Assembly: GCA_964035575.1 (NCBI GenBank)
Contig: OZ037899.1
Location: forward strand, 310,001 to 374,000
Length of the DNA: 64,000 nt
From: Rhynchopus sp. YZ270_cl-10
Lineage: Eukaryota; Euglenozoa; Diplonemea; Diplonemida; Diplonemidae
Direction of reading: 5' to 3'
Shown: positions 43,299 through 54,574 of the stretch, piece by piece
Layout of the letters: each line of letters starts with the position of its first letter
Numbering within the stretch: the stretch's first letter is position 1
Notes under the pieces: model-generated
What the model saw: only the letters and a program-made list of their open reading frames with translations
The model's database searches: none
Told to the model about the DNA's origin: nothing
Position numbers and translations under genes: made by a program

Positions 43299-46062
43299 TC
43301 ACGGCGACCACATGGAGGAGACACTAGCAGACAGGTCTGTTTCTGAGGCAGTCAAATTGGACACTTTGTCAAGAAGCTTGCGGTTCTGGTCTTTGAGGCC
43401 GACGTTGAGGAGCATGGTATCTTCTGCAATGGATTGGAGACGTTCACGTGCTTCGGGTGGTGCCCAGTATTTGACGAGGATGGCGTGCTTGCGGGCTACC
43501 TCCTTCGCGACGGCAGCGTGCTCGGCCTCGATCGAGTCGCGGCACTGCTCTGCCATGCCTACACGCTCCTCCACCACGCCCAGTGTTTCGAGCAGCTTCG
43601 CGCCCTCCTCCACAAGCTGGAGGAAGGTTTGCTCGCCAGTCCCAGTGACATAAGCTGGCTCTGTAGCGGTCACAGTGCATACAGTGGCCTCTTCAGGTTC
43701 ATCTGTGTTTGATATGTTTTTTTGAATAAAACCTCGGAAGGTAAGTAATGAAAATAGTAAGAGAGGATTCAAGTGAATTATATTAATTTTGAGGGGGCGT
43801 TAATGAAGGAAGGCATGGCAAACACCTCTCGAATGGAGTAAAAAAATCCCCCAAAAAAAGTGTTTTTGGGAGATTAAAATTCTCAAAACAAAAACAAAAC
43901 AAAACAAAAATGAATGCCATACCCGCTTCCTCCCCAAATCTAGTTTCCAGAGTACGCAACGAATCTGCCGAGACCTGCGCGCTTTCGATTGCCGCTGCAA
44001 GCTGTTCCTCTAGGTCGTGCTCCTTGCGCTCACACTTCCGCTGTGTGATGTCTGCATCCCTTTTGAGGTCTTCCAGCTCCACTGTATGCTCTTCACGGAG
44101 AGAGTCGATCTCACGACCCTTAATGTCCAGGCCTTCTGCCACCAGCAAGGCTTGACCGTGCAGACGTGAGAGACGGATCTGTACTGCACCACACCGTTCC
44201 TCGGCTGCATCCCTCACCGCCTTGCGTGCCACGACGTCGTGCGCGAACGATGCGGCGGTCTTCATCTCCAACTCGAGCGCACCCTCTACCCTGTCGATTT
44301 GCTCCTCCAAAGACGACGCAAGCCCTTCCAGTGGCAGACATCTCTCCAATGTAGCCTCCTGTGTCTCCAGGGCAGCGTCCAATCGAATAGCTTCTGAGAT
44401 CGCAGTTTCGAAGACAGTATGGCGTTCTGCAAGAAGATTCGTGATACGGCGGGCATCTGCTTGAAGAAGGTTGTGCCGTTCAAAAGCAGTAGCAGTGCTG
44501 CGACGTGCTTTGGCGGCCTCATCAGAAGTGGCGGCCACCTGCGTTTCAGCCTCCATCCACCGTTTTTTGACTAATCTTAAATCTTGAACCCGTTTTTTGT
44601 GTTCATCTACAGTGTTAAGAAGGTTTTGTTCTTCTGCTCGCATTCCATTGGTGTCGCGTGCCAGAGACTCTGCAGTTTTGGTTAGATTGTCAAACTCCTT
44701 CATTGCTTCTCGCAGTTTACGGCTGGTAGCGGTTTCTTCACCTTGTACCTTTGAGAGGAGTTGGTTGGCTTGGGCCAAATGGGTGTCTTTGTCGTGGTCA
44801 ACGTTTTTCACCTTTGCGGAAAGCTGTTTTGTTGTGGCGTTCCGTTCTTCCTGCTGTGCGGTGTATTGCTCGCGGAGCTCCTTCTTGGCGTCGACCAGCG
44901 CAGCGTTCTCCTCTTCGAGATCGGCGACAATGCGGGTCAGCTTTTTTATCCGCTCGTCTTTCTCTTTTATTTGCGTCTGATTCTCCTCAAGGACCGCCAT
45001 GGTTTCACTGTCCTGCGCCTCCAAAAAAGCGAGCTGTGCACGCCACGTTGCTGCCTGCTCCTCCAACTGATGCAATTCAATAGAAAGCCGCATCCCCTCA
45101 GCACTGCTTGACGCAAAATCTGTGGATATTTTCGTTCCTTCTGCGACATCTTCTTCCTCTGTGATGTCGCCAAGAAGTCGTTGTAATGAGGTTTTCTCGC
45201 GACTCGCCTTTTTTATACCAAGCTTTAAAGCAGAGAGCGTCTGTTGGAAGGTGACTTCGTCCTCACTGAGGAGCGCCTTCGCGTCGGCAAGGCGTTTGTC
45301 CAATGCAAGAATCCTCTGGGCTGCAGGGGAGCGTCCGATAGCTTCGGCAAGCTGCCGCGTTTCTGCCGCTTTGGTTTCATAAAACTTTTGGCTTTCGGCC
45401 TGCTTTCCTTTTAGTTCGAGCAATGCCTTTGCAGACCGTGCTTCAAGCCTCACTGCATCTCTGATTTTATGATTTGCCTTTTGATGCTCTAGCTTCAACG
45501 CCTCATACTCCTCTTGGCTTAGCGACACCGACGCGACACACGCAGTATGCGCAAGCAACCCAGGATCGCTCACCATAATCTCAAACGGCCCATCCCCAAC
45601 CTTCCCTGCCAACCCCCGAACCTGGTCCAACGTCGTCGTCAGCACCCCTGACACTCTTAACACCCTCATCCCCGGGACCACCCCAGCCACTCCAGCAGGA
45701 CTCCCTTCCTCCACCGACGTCACCAAACACAAATTGTCAATCACCATGCCCAACGGCGTGTCTGCGCTGGGCCGCGACATGGTTAAGGTACGTTCCCCGG
45801 TCACAGAGACCTCTTCGTACTCTTTGCTGGGGGAGCCTGGTGGGGGCGATGATGACTGTGTGATAGGAGATGCTACAGCACCTGGCGAGACACTTCCTTG
45901 CATGCTAGTAGGGGAACCTTCCTGGGAGTCAATAGGAGTGCTGGGGGCGGTGTCGGAGGAGGTGGTGGTGGTATTGGTGGTATTGGCATTCGGATTCGCC
46001 ATGCCTGCAGCACGTTGAATAGAAACCCCCAGCTTCTGCGCGCGATTTCGTGCTGCGTCCAT
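43299..46062 (-). CDS. PDZ-domain plus long coiled-coil protein, two exons
   Basis: Exon 1 43923-46062 and exon 2 43299-43702, joined in phase 1 (donor GTATGG, acceptor AACACAG), give 847 aa. After a disordered Ser/Thr/Pro-rich N-terminus, residues ~87-166 form a PDZ-like domain: TPLGMVID as the ligand-binding loop, SVEEGSPAGVAGVVPGMRVL as the core, and GPFEIMVSD as the last strand. The remaining ~670 residues are almost continuous coiled coil (heptads such as LTRIVADLEEENAALVDAKK). This fits a scaffold on the cytoskeleton or flagellum. Without splicing, the first exon would run into an A/T-rich intron and end early. No enzyme motif is present. Confidence 0.75.
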
Positions 46063-46332
46063 TGAAAGGGGACGGTCGGACCTACGCCCAAATGGTTACT
46101 ATGTGAATGAAAATGACTAAAAAGGGGGCCCTTTGAGTCTCTGAGACAGACTAAGAAATATATAACAAAGGGGAGAGAGAGAGGGGGTGTGTATGTCTAT
46201 ATGAGGGGAGAAATATGTGGGAAAAGGTGTAGTGAAAAATAGAAAATTGAAGGGTTGAGAATGCAATAAAAACCCCGTAAAAAACCCGGAATTCCAAGAC
46301 CCAAAAAAAGTGCGATTTTCGTTAACTGTTTA

Positions 46333-46402
46333 GCGTCAGGCCTGCTCCGGGACAGCAGGCACTGACACTCCGCGGGTTATCGAACCCCCCCCCTGGAGTG
46401 TC
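46333..46402. other. Double stem-loop, candidate structured RNA
   Basis: Stem 1 is GTCAG and CCTGCT paired with AGCAGG and CTGAC (46335-46366). Stem 2 is GACACTCC paired with GGAGTGTC (46364-46402), enclosing GGGTTATCGAACCC, which can itself pair. On the minus strand the inner loop reads GGTTCGATAACC, reminiscent of a tRNA T-arm, but no D-arm or anticodon arm is present. It contains GCAGGCAC at 46355. It lies about 270 bases upstream of the PDZ gene start. Confidence 0.4.
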
Positions 46403-47424
46403 GCACCTTGTGGTTGCCTACGGAAACTGTAAGCAGGTACACAATCATTTCCCTATCCTACATACAAAAGCCCTGGGGATAGCCCTGGGGAGAATGAGAG
46501 CAACGGTGACGGGAATGGAAGGGGTGCAGGAAGAAGCACGTGAGGAGCCAGTGTGCGTCGTGAGAACCGCAGGAGGGTTCAATGCGGAAAAGGAAAGTAG
46601 AGAGGAAACGGGATGATGGTCAGAGCAAAAAAGGTTAGGGGGCAATACTTTTTTTTTTTTTCTTCTTTTTTCTGTTCCCCCCGTTTGCTTGAGTTAGCGA
46701 AAGGAAAATATTGTGTCAAAAAACGTTTCCCGACTTCCCCCCCTCCGCCCCTGCCACATCGTTATCCATCGAAAGGCTGTAATGATCGGAAACACCCCCT
46801 CCACCATGTGGTCTGCACGCCGTCGTTATGTGCACATCCGAGGATGGATAGTTCCACCATCGGTCAGAGGATAAATCCATCAACTCAGACCACTCAAAGA
46901 ACTCACTTGACACAATAAGAAGAAAAGGTTGCTATGATGACTGTGTAGGCACATCTATAAAGGAAGTAGCGAAGCCCTCTCTGCCCCAGCCACGGCAGTC
47001 CACTGCCAGAAGCTGATAGAGCAGAGACACTCCTACGGGATTTGCCACCAGATCAAAAGGAAAAACAGGGTTGGAACTGTCAGTGGGGATACGAAATACC
47101 CCCCTATCCCCTGTTGATTTGTCTCCACGGCTGTGTGATATTGATCGGTCAGCCCCGAGAGAAAAAAATGGTAGTTGAAACATGCTAAAACGCATCTCAG
47201 TTTAGCTCATGCAAAGGAAAAAAACTGTGATTGGTGATGCATGATGCAGGCACACCTCCGACTGACCCGCGTACGATGCCAGCCATCCGGATGAAAGCAC
47301 AAAAGTACCCTTCTACAACAGTAGATGTAGGCCGCAGGGCAAAAAAAAAAAAATACACCCTCCCTCCCGCTGTCAATAGAAGACAAAAGGCTTGTAAGAT
47401 GAACGCCTCGCTCTGATTAGATTA

Positions 47425-47530
47425 CTGTGCTTAGTCACCAAGAGGATGAAGGCTTGAAAGATGGAGGTGTGCCTCTCTCGAGCACATTTACACATATGTC
47501 TGAAGAAAAGGTTTGTAAGATGAACCTAAG
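47425..47530 (+). repeat. 106-base duplicated unit, copy 1
   Basis: From GTGCTTAGTCACCAAGAGGA through GATGAACCTAAG it matches 63246-63352 with about one difference. It runs from the 3' end of one module B, through a C-type hairpin (GTGTGCCTCTCTCGAGCACA), into the next module B. Confidence 0.85.
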
Positions 47531-48536
47531 ACTCTGCTGTGGCCTTTATACGTTGTTCGATCGACAAAAAAAAAAAAAAACAACCCCACTCCAAGTAATG
47601 TGATAGCACTACTATGTGATAGCACTACTTGGTTCAGGGAAAAAGGTAAACCGTTACTCGGTTTGTTGCAAAAAAGAGAAGCAAATAAATAACAGAGCTT
47701 TTTTAGAAAAACCCTTTTTCTTGCTGTGGGAGGGGGGGGTCTGGTTTGGGAGATGCGTCTAAGTACAAAGGTTGTGTGTTGAATCCCCCCCTTCCCCTCT
47801 CTGTGATTGGTGGTCAATTTTTTTTTTGGCCAAAACCCCGTGATCGGGGGGATATGTTTAGCTTCTTTCGAGTCAGAAGTTTCTAAATAAACGCGAAGAA
47901 ACGAGAAAAGAGGGGTAGGTTAAGGAGGGCCAGGGTTGTGCACACCCTTGCAGACAACACACAAATCAACATTGTGACGAACAAATACGTAAACTGAACA
48001 GTACAAAATAAAAACACCCCTTTGGCTGCTGAAAACATTACGGGAAGTCAGCGTAACGTCAGGCTATAGTGGGAAAAAAAAAACACACCTGGCGAAAAAA
48101 ACTTGAGATGAATGTGCCTTTGGCGCACATACATCAGAACCCCAATGAACGAAAACAATTGAAAAAAAAACAAAAAGATGATACATGCCTCGTGGATGGT
48201 GTGGGTGTGGGGGTGGACACCGCAAAGGCACTCATCTCTTAAGAAGAGAAAATGCTAGATTGAGAGTTATAGCTAGAAACTCGGTGAACTTGAAATTTGG
48301 ATTTTATTTTATTTTTACTGGGGGAGGAGGGGTGCTTGTTATTTAGTGTAGTTTGGACTCCACTGTTAGTGGGGGATGGTCAACTTTTGAAGGAGACACC
48401 TGATAAAGAGAGAATAAACACATGAAAGAAAAGAGACGTTTGAACAACACAAAAAAAAAACGTTTTTTGATCAAAATACACCAGAGCTCTGAGGTGGTCA
48501 TGGTCAACACCTCTCTCTCTCTCTCTTAGACGAGCA

Positions 48537-48648
48537 CCATGCTGGATGATAGGGTCACTTGATGTGTCACCTGTTCACTTGGTGCACTTTGTTTGAATCC
48601 AACAAGCAAAAATATGAAAACACCATGTGACCCTATCATCCAGCGTGG
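48537..48648. mobile_element. 112-bp MITE with 5-bp target duplication
   Basis: Inverted ends begin CCATGCTGGATGATAGGGTC (22 bp, one mismatch). GAGCA flanks both sides (48532-48536 and 48649-48653). The interior of about 68 bp has no open frame. The duplication length matches that of the 17424 element, though the ends differ. Confidence 0.8.
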
Positions 48649-49387
48649 GAGCAAACAACAACACGGGGGCACTCAGGCCGCTGCGGGGTACTGTAGCGCA
48701 TAGCCTGGCACTCAGTACCAAGTGTATGTTGCTCTTTTTTTTTTGTGAAAAATTTTTGATGTGAATTTTGGTTGTAATGTAGTGTTGACTGATTCAACGG
48801 AAAAGGGGGGCGTTTTTTGCTGCTATTTTCGTATGGGTGAAGCTATGTATGAAACGTATTTTGGCATCTCACACAAACACAACAGGTTGCCCAAGCTGTA
48901 TTAGTAGATTGATCCCCCAAGGGCACGCTCTGCTCTAATGTTTGACAAAAGTTTTTTGGATAAGTTTTGTTGCCCTGAACAAAAAAAGAATGGGGGGAAA
49001 GAGAGAAAAGGGCACCACGTTCCGTCTATCATAGCCTGCGAAACGTCTGTTAGACTTCGAACCTAATCAGTCTCATTTGAAGAGTATTTTGGTGCATTTG
49101 CTTCGCGTGAGTACAGCTGTGTGTGGATGTGTGTGGATGTGGGAGGCTCTTTAGGATTAAGGAAAAAGGGCTGTGTAGTTGCGAATCGTAGCATTAACTG
49201 CAAAGACGCAATAGCAGGAAGAGCGAAGCCGGTCGATGTTGATGCCCTGACCGTCAAACACTCAAACCCAAAACGAAAAATATCCGATCAAAAGACGTTG
49301 TTCGGCGGGATCGCTAGGATCAGAGGACACAACGACAACACCTGCAGCAACAACATGCTGAGGAAAGGTACGATACAATGACTTGGT

Positions 49388-50449
49388 TTATTGGGGCTTT
49401 TTTTGTAGTTTCGAAAAAGGGTTCTCCAAATTGCTAAAAGAACATACCACGATCCCCAGCCCACAGCACATTATTGCACCGAAGGTGGACGGCATGACTG
49501 CGATGCCGAAGAAGAACCATGAGAGCAGCGCGTCGCCAAACATCTCCATTGCCGATGCGACCGCCTTTCTGACTGAGTCGAGATATTTAAGGAACACCGA
49601 CGTCGCCAGCCCGATGAGGGCAAGCAACACGGCGATGGGGAAGGTCTGCCTTCCAAAGAGCTGCAGCAGGTTCTCCCCTCGGATGCTGTCGACCTGGTCG
49701 GACACAACAATCCACACCAGATTGCAGATCAACGAATGCGTGTACATAAACACATTCTGCAGATGCAAAGAGATGTCCCCCTTCTTCAACATAAACTCAT
49801 TGTACACACTGCTGAACACACCACACCCAATCTGGATCGCACAACCGATAAACCCCAACAACAGTGCCTCAGGGTCCAACGAATATTCACTTTCCCCCTG
49901 ATGCGTTTTCGCCTGCTTCTTCACCTGCGACGCCTGGATGATGCACGCAAGCATAATCAACCCCAACCCCAACCACTGCACACCCGATATCTTCTTCCCA
50001 AACACCGCCTGCCAGGTTAACCCTGTTACCGGAAGGCGGAACTGCATTAGGATAACATACGTCACCGGGTCAAGCCGTTTCAAACAGAAGAAAATCATAT
50101 TATCATACACGACATACGACGCTGCTGGGAAGAAATACCGCAAAAAAAGCTGCAAATCGGAGGTAACCGACGATGTTTCTGTAATCTCCGCTTCTGGTGG
50201 TGTTTTTGATTCTGTGGTAGTTGCGGCTGTCTTATCCACACACGTTGCAGCGTTGAACATAAAGTAAGAAACGCACGACATCCCCAACTTCAAAAGTGTA
50301 GTAACAATCAACAACGCAGCGGGATTATAGTGAATATGCGTTGCACCATGCTGTGAGGCATATATATGCACCCGCAAAGCGCACCACAGCCCCAAATAAG
50401 AAAAAAACACTACCTTACGAGTCCGAGTGTCCAGACCTAGCAAAACCAT
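49388..50449 (-). CDS. Nucleotide-sugar transporter (SLC35A-like)
   Basis: 353 aa, single exon, ATG at 50449, with about ten hydrophobic spans. Family landmarks: MQFRLPVTGLTWQAVFGKKIS (the QLKI...LL.R.LS region), GVQWLGLGLIMLACIIQ, the loop VYNEFMLKKGDISLHLQNVF (matching YNE..LK....S.WLQN), and VFLKYLDSVRKAVASAM (matching KYADN..K.FA). Such proteins exchange cytosolic nucleotide-sugars for nucleoside monophosphate across the Golgi or ER membrane. A Thr/Glu-rich loop follows the second span. Substrate cannot be told from sequence. Confidence 0.85.
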   Translation of the reverse strand: MVLLGLDTRTRKVVFFSYLGLWCALRVHIYASQHGATHIHYNPAALLIVTTLLKLGMSCVSYFMFNAATCVDKTAATTTESKTPPEAEITETSSVTSDLQLFLRYFFPAASYVVYDNMIFFCLKRLDPVTYVILMQFRLPVTGLTWQAVFGKKISGVQWLGLGLIMLACIIQASQVKKQAKTHQGESEYSLDPEALLLGFIGCAIQIGCGVFSSVYNEFMLKKGDISLHLQNVFMYTHSLICNLVWIVVSDQVDSIRGENLLQLFGRQTFPIAVLLALIGLATSVFLKYLDSVRKAVASAMEMFGDALLSWFFFGIAVMPSTFGAIMCCGLGIVVCSFSNLENPFSKLQKKPQ

Positions 50450-51736
50450 TTTGTGATGTCTGATAAAAGAAAAAAAAGAGAAATTGAGCTAAAGAAAAAC
50501 CAGAAAAAAAGGGAAAATGTGAAGAGAGAGAAAAAAAAAAACTCTAGGCTCTATTCACATATGTGTATGAGGGGTAGGGGTGAGGGGGGATGCTGTTTTT
50601 TTTAGTGAAGGGTTTTGGGTGAAATATGTGGGGGGGAAAAAGGTGGTCAAAAAGAGGAGTGTTTTTTTTTCTTGGGTGAATAATTTTATTTTTTTGTTGT
50701 CCCGAAGGTTTTTAAAAATGGAGATTTTTTTTGGGGTGATTTTTGCACACAATAATGTGCAAAAGAGCAGTCTTTTTTCAACAAGAAAAAAAAAGGGCTG
50801 TTTGGTTTTGCAACAGTGAATAACCTCAGCTCGGAGTGAAGACCGTCCATGTGGGGTGGCTGCACTAAAGCAACAAGATTATCCAGGGGGAAAAAAAATG
50901 CAAACAAAACACAATTTCGCCTGAAGGATTGGACTGCTACTTTACCCCCCCTAACCTCGGGCACTTGCTTCACGCCAAACAAAGACGGAACCGGACACAC
51001 AATGGGGGAGTGTCCTCCCCGCTGTCGTAGAACAAAGACAAAAAAAAGGAAAAGTGTACACACACCCCCTGGGATGCAGGCACTGAAGAAAAAGATGAAC
51101 ATAAGCCACCTAAAGAGAACTTGAGAGATGAATGACCACAAGCACGTGGACACAACACACAAACGTACATCGTAAAAATGCAAAGTTGAAAGGGTGTTAA
51201 CGCCTCTGCGTGCGAAGACACCAAAATAAAAAGAGAGCGACAAAAGCTCGTAAGATGATACCAAACATCTCTGTGCTTAGCCATCTAAACGCCGTCAAAA
51301 GACAGAGAAAAAAAATTTTTTTTGTACAAAACAAAATATCCGAAAACACGTTAGGGAATTGGTCTGGACCTCTGGTTATGTGATTTTTTCCCCCTTTTAG
51401 TAGTAAAACCCCCCCCTTTTTCACTGTCACCTTGAAAAAGAAGATGTATGTTAAAAATGCAAAAAAAAAAAGAACGGTTTCTTCACCTTGAGAGAAAACC
51501 CTGGTGGGGGGGAGACAAACACATTTTTAAAAAAAAACCACAACAACAAAAAAACACACCATCACACACCCCCGCTAAATAACACACGTAAGAGATCGAT
51601 CATACAATCCTTTCGTAACGGGGCTCTTTTTTTCTCCCTTCACCTCATTCAACACAACAAACCCTTCACCAAGACAACCAGAGGACCGCAAGACACCTAA
51701 TATTTTTTTTTTCTCAAAAATTCACGCTTTTCCCCT
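50450..51736. other. Intergenic
   Basis: No gene. GCAGGCAC at 51081, a degenerate B next to it (51095-51115), and module B (51246-51286). T-rich and A-rich runs elsewhere. Confidence 0.45.
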
Positions 51737-53943
51737 CTATAGCTTTGCACGGGTGGACATGGCCTCTGTGCACATATCGTACATGTCTTGGAGAGATTTT
51801 TCAAGGGCACGCTCGAACTGGGGTGCAGGGACGGGGTGGGTCTTGAGGGTGCTGATGGTGAAGGCGACATTGTCTTTGTTGAGAAGGTAGCCAATACCGT
51901 AGCCGTCTGAGACGACTTCACCGAATCCCCATGACGCAAAGTGCTCGGACACAAGCGCCGAGGTGCTGAGCGTCCATGAGGTAGATTTCGCGTAGATCGG
52001 ATCCGCAAAGATCGCAGGCATATCCTTCGGGTCAGCAAGCAGCTTGAGCCCCATCAGATGCCTATCACACCCCTGCCCGCGGATTGCCCTCTTTGTGTAC
52101 CACCCCTGGTGCTCCCCTGCCTTCTTCAGGAGCGCGTATCTACCCTTCGCTGAGATGTTCACATCGTCCATGCTGGCGACAAAGCGTGCCCCGGGGACGT
52201 GGCAGGAACGGATGGTCTCGGTACGTCCGTGGAGGTACATCCGTGTGGAGCATGCCTCATAGGTGGCGGCGGAGCTGCCGTGCAGGCGGGTGTAGGTGAG
52301 CTGTATAGAGGTGATAAAATGAAAAGCAAAATCATGTGGAAAGAGGGGAGGGGTAAAGGAGTAAAGGAGTAAAGGAGTTATGGTGAAGGGTAGACGGTAG
52401 AGAGGGGGGGGAAATGGTGGTGTTGTAAAAAAAAAAAATGTAGAGTTGAAATACAAAGCCCGTGAACAGTGTACCTTTGGTACAATGACCGGTGTCGGGG
52501 GTGGACACCCAATTATACAGTCCTGCAATCCATTTCGTGAAAACTGTGTATACCTGGAGTGACATCTGGACGAAGGCGTCGGGGCTGACACGGAGCTTCT
52601 TGATGCCGTTCTTTCCGAAGCGGGTCCAGTTCAGCTTGCACATAATTTGCTGTGATTTGTTTTTGTTGTTTTTGTTTTTGCTTTGTTTTGTCAAAATAAA
52701 GTAAATGGTTACGTCAAAAACGACATACCGAATCGATGAGGGTGTTGAAAGCCTTTGTTGCGCGGGGCACGACAGATTTGTCGGGGAGTGAGAAGATGAG
52801 TCGCTCGGGTGCGGCGACTGCGGTGGCGGGCTTGGTGTCAACGGACTTAACACCTCCGGAAGCAAGCTTCGCGAGAATCCAGTCTGTGCATGCGTTGGTG
52901 GGCTGTCCGTCCATGATGCCGTGCTCTCCCACAAACCCTCCATGACCGTTCTTGCACGCAACAAACTGCATCGGCTTGTCGAACCAACGGTTCTTGCTGT
53001 CTCCGTGCCACAGGTTGCGTGCCTTCTCCACTTCAGTCTCGGGGCTCACATCATCCAGGCACACAACAAGCGCCGCACTGTCTACAACCTTCAGTGAATC
53101 TCTGTTGACCGGAGAGTGCTCCTCAATTGCCTTCCTCGTTGCCGCCCACACATCTCTGTTCTCAGAGGTGAGCACACCGACAGGGAGGCCGTCTGCGGAC
53201 TCTGCCGCGCTTTGCACACGGACAAGCTGGCTCGCAATTTGGTCGACACTGAGCTCCTGCGTTCCGGTACCAATTTCGACGGTGTAGAGGTGCCCTTTGC
53301 ACATCACGATAATGTGGTTGTAGCGGAATTTGTCATACGTTGCGTAGTGGTCCTTCCCTGGGGCAGGCAGACGCGTGGAGTTGAAGAGGTAGGGGAACAT
53401 CGACATATCCTGGGGCTTGCCTGCTGCCATGTCGGTTGGCATGGTCTCTGTTCTGATCATGTCACGGTACCGCAGGGCGGCTTTTACCCATCCTGCTGCA
53501 CGGTACGTCTGGTTCATCCCCGACCATTTGTCAGACGCGAACTCATAGAAGTAAGACACCCAGATCGTGACCGGGTCTCTGTATCCAAAGTAGCACAGCT
53601 CATTCCACCAATCCACCAGCCAGCTGCTGTCTCCCTTCTCCGCAGCCCGCTTCGAAAGCTTCTCCTGCAGCTCCGCACCTTGCGGGGACGTCATGAAATC
53701 CATGACTGCGGTCTGTGTGTGCTTCCACTGCGCGTCCGTGCACAGCGGTTTGACCGAGTTGAGGTACATCGACAACGTCTGCTCCAACGGCGGGACCGGA
53801 AGGCGAGGAAGGTTGCCCTGATGCCGCATCATCGGCGGCTCCTTCCTTGGGATGTACCATGTGGTAGGTTTTGCAGGGGAATCGTCCACTGCAGGTGGCC
53901 CACCACCCCCTGATCCAACAAGCTTCGCACCCGGGTATGCCAT
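51737..53943 (-). CDS. CRAT: Carnitine O-acetyltransferase, three exons, C-terminal PTS1
   Basis: Exons 52729-53943, 52554-52649 and 51737-52300 (donors GTATGT and GTATAC; acceptors CACAG and ATACAG; all phase 0) give 624 aa. Family landmarks: LPRLPVPPLEQTL near the N-terminus, the catalytic loop VGEHGIMDG with His341, LTYTRLHGSSAATYEACSTR with GRTETIRS, and TLSTSALVSEHF then GFGEVVSDGYGIGY. The enzyme moves acetyl groups between CoA and carnitine. The last residues AKL form a type 1 peroxisomal targeting signal, so it probably acts in peroxisomes or glycosomes. No mitochondrial presequence is evident. Intron 2 is 253 bases and mostly filled by an R element. Confidence 0.9.
52441..52546 (+). 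repeat. R element, copy 3, inside CRAT intron 2
   Basis: Starts AGTTGAAATACAAAGCCC and ends CAATCCATTTCGTG, slightly shortened relative to the other copies. It stops about 8 bases before the 5' splice site of the intron, in the same antisense orientation as copy 2. Confidence 0.75.
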
Positions 53944-54574
53944 GCTTTTGTGTTCCCCTTTTCGTGTAGTGCTAAGAGAGGTGTGTGGTGAAGTGGAAAT
54001 GGAAATGAGACCAATTTGAATTGAAATACAAAAAATACAAAAAAAACCCTCTCATAGTGTGAGGGTGAGGGGGGGGAAAAAAACGCGAATACTGTTTTAT
54101 CTAAACGCGAATGAAAATTGTCCACATTTTTCGAGGTTGCCATCCGATATCAATGAATAATGGATCATCACACCACCCATGAGAGAGGGGAGAGCAGAAG
54201 GGGAAAATGAGGGGGGTTGCAAAGTCTTTGTTTTTTTTTGGTGCTCCACCGACTGATGTACCAATGTATGACTGAAATGAAAGGAGGGGGTGGAAGGGAA
54301 GGTGAGAAGTGGGGGTAACCCCTCCCCTCCCCTCTACCCCTCCTGCCCCCCCCCCCCCCCCTTTAGGTTCAAAAAAAAACATTGGCTTGAAATACAACCC
54401 TCTTATAACAGTGTGCCTTGGTGCACCGGGGGTGGGGGGGAAAAAACGCACACACTGTTTTATCTAAACAGAAGAAAAAAAAAATGCGAATGAAAAATTT
54501 TGCCAGCAAGCTGAAATTATTCTCGCCTTTTTTCCTCCCCCCTTTCCCCCCATTGGATCCCGCTTCTATTTGGG
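53944..54574. other. Intergenic with partial R element
   Basis: 54386-54440 matches the first half of the R element (TTGAAATACAACCCTCTT, then ACAGTGTGCCTTGGTGCACC). Two similar phrases ACTGTTTTATCTAAACG/A occur at 54091 and 54460. No gene. Confidence 0.5.

Larger units (their letters stand above)
46063..49387. other. Intergenic, repeat-rich
   Basis: No gene supported over 3.3 kb. It holds a double hairpin (46333-46402), module A (47245) followed by B (47387), a 106-base unit also found at 63246 (47425-47530), a C-type hairpin (48106) and a 112-bp MITE (48537-48648). 47560-48100 and 48650-49060 show only AT-rich unique sequence. Confidence 0.5.

Noticed and set aside
46364-46402. tRNA gene
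   Set aside because: Only a T-arm-like hairpin and an acceptor-like stem are present; no D-arm, anticodon arm or correct spacing.
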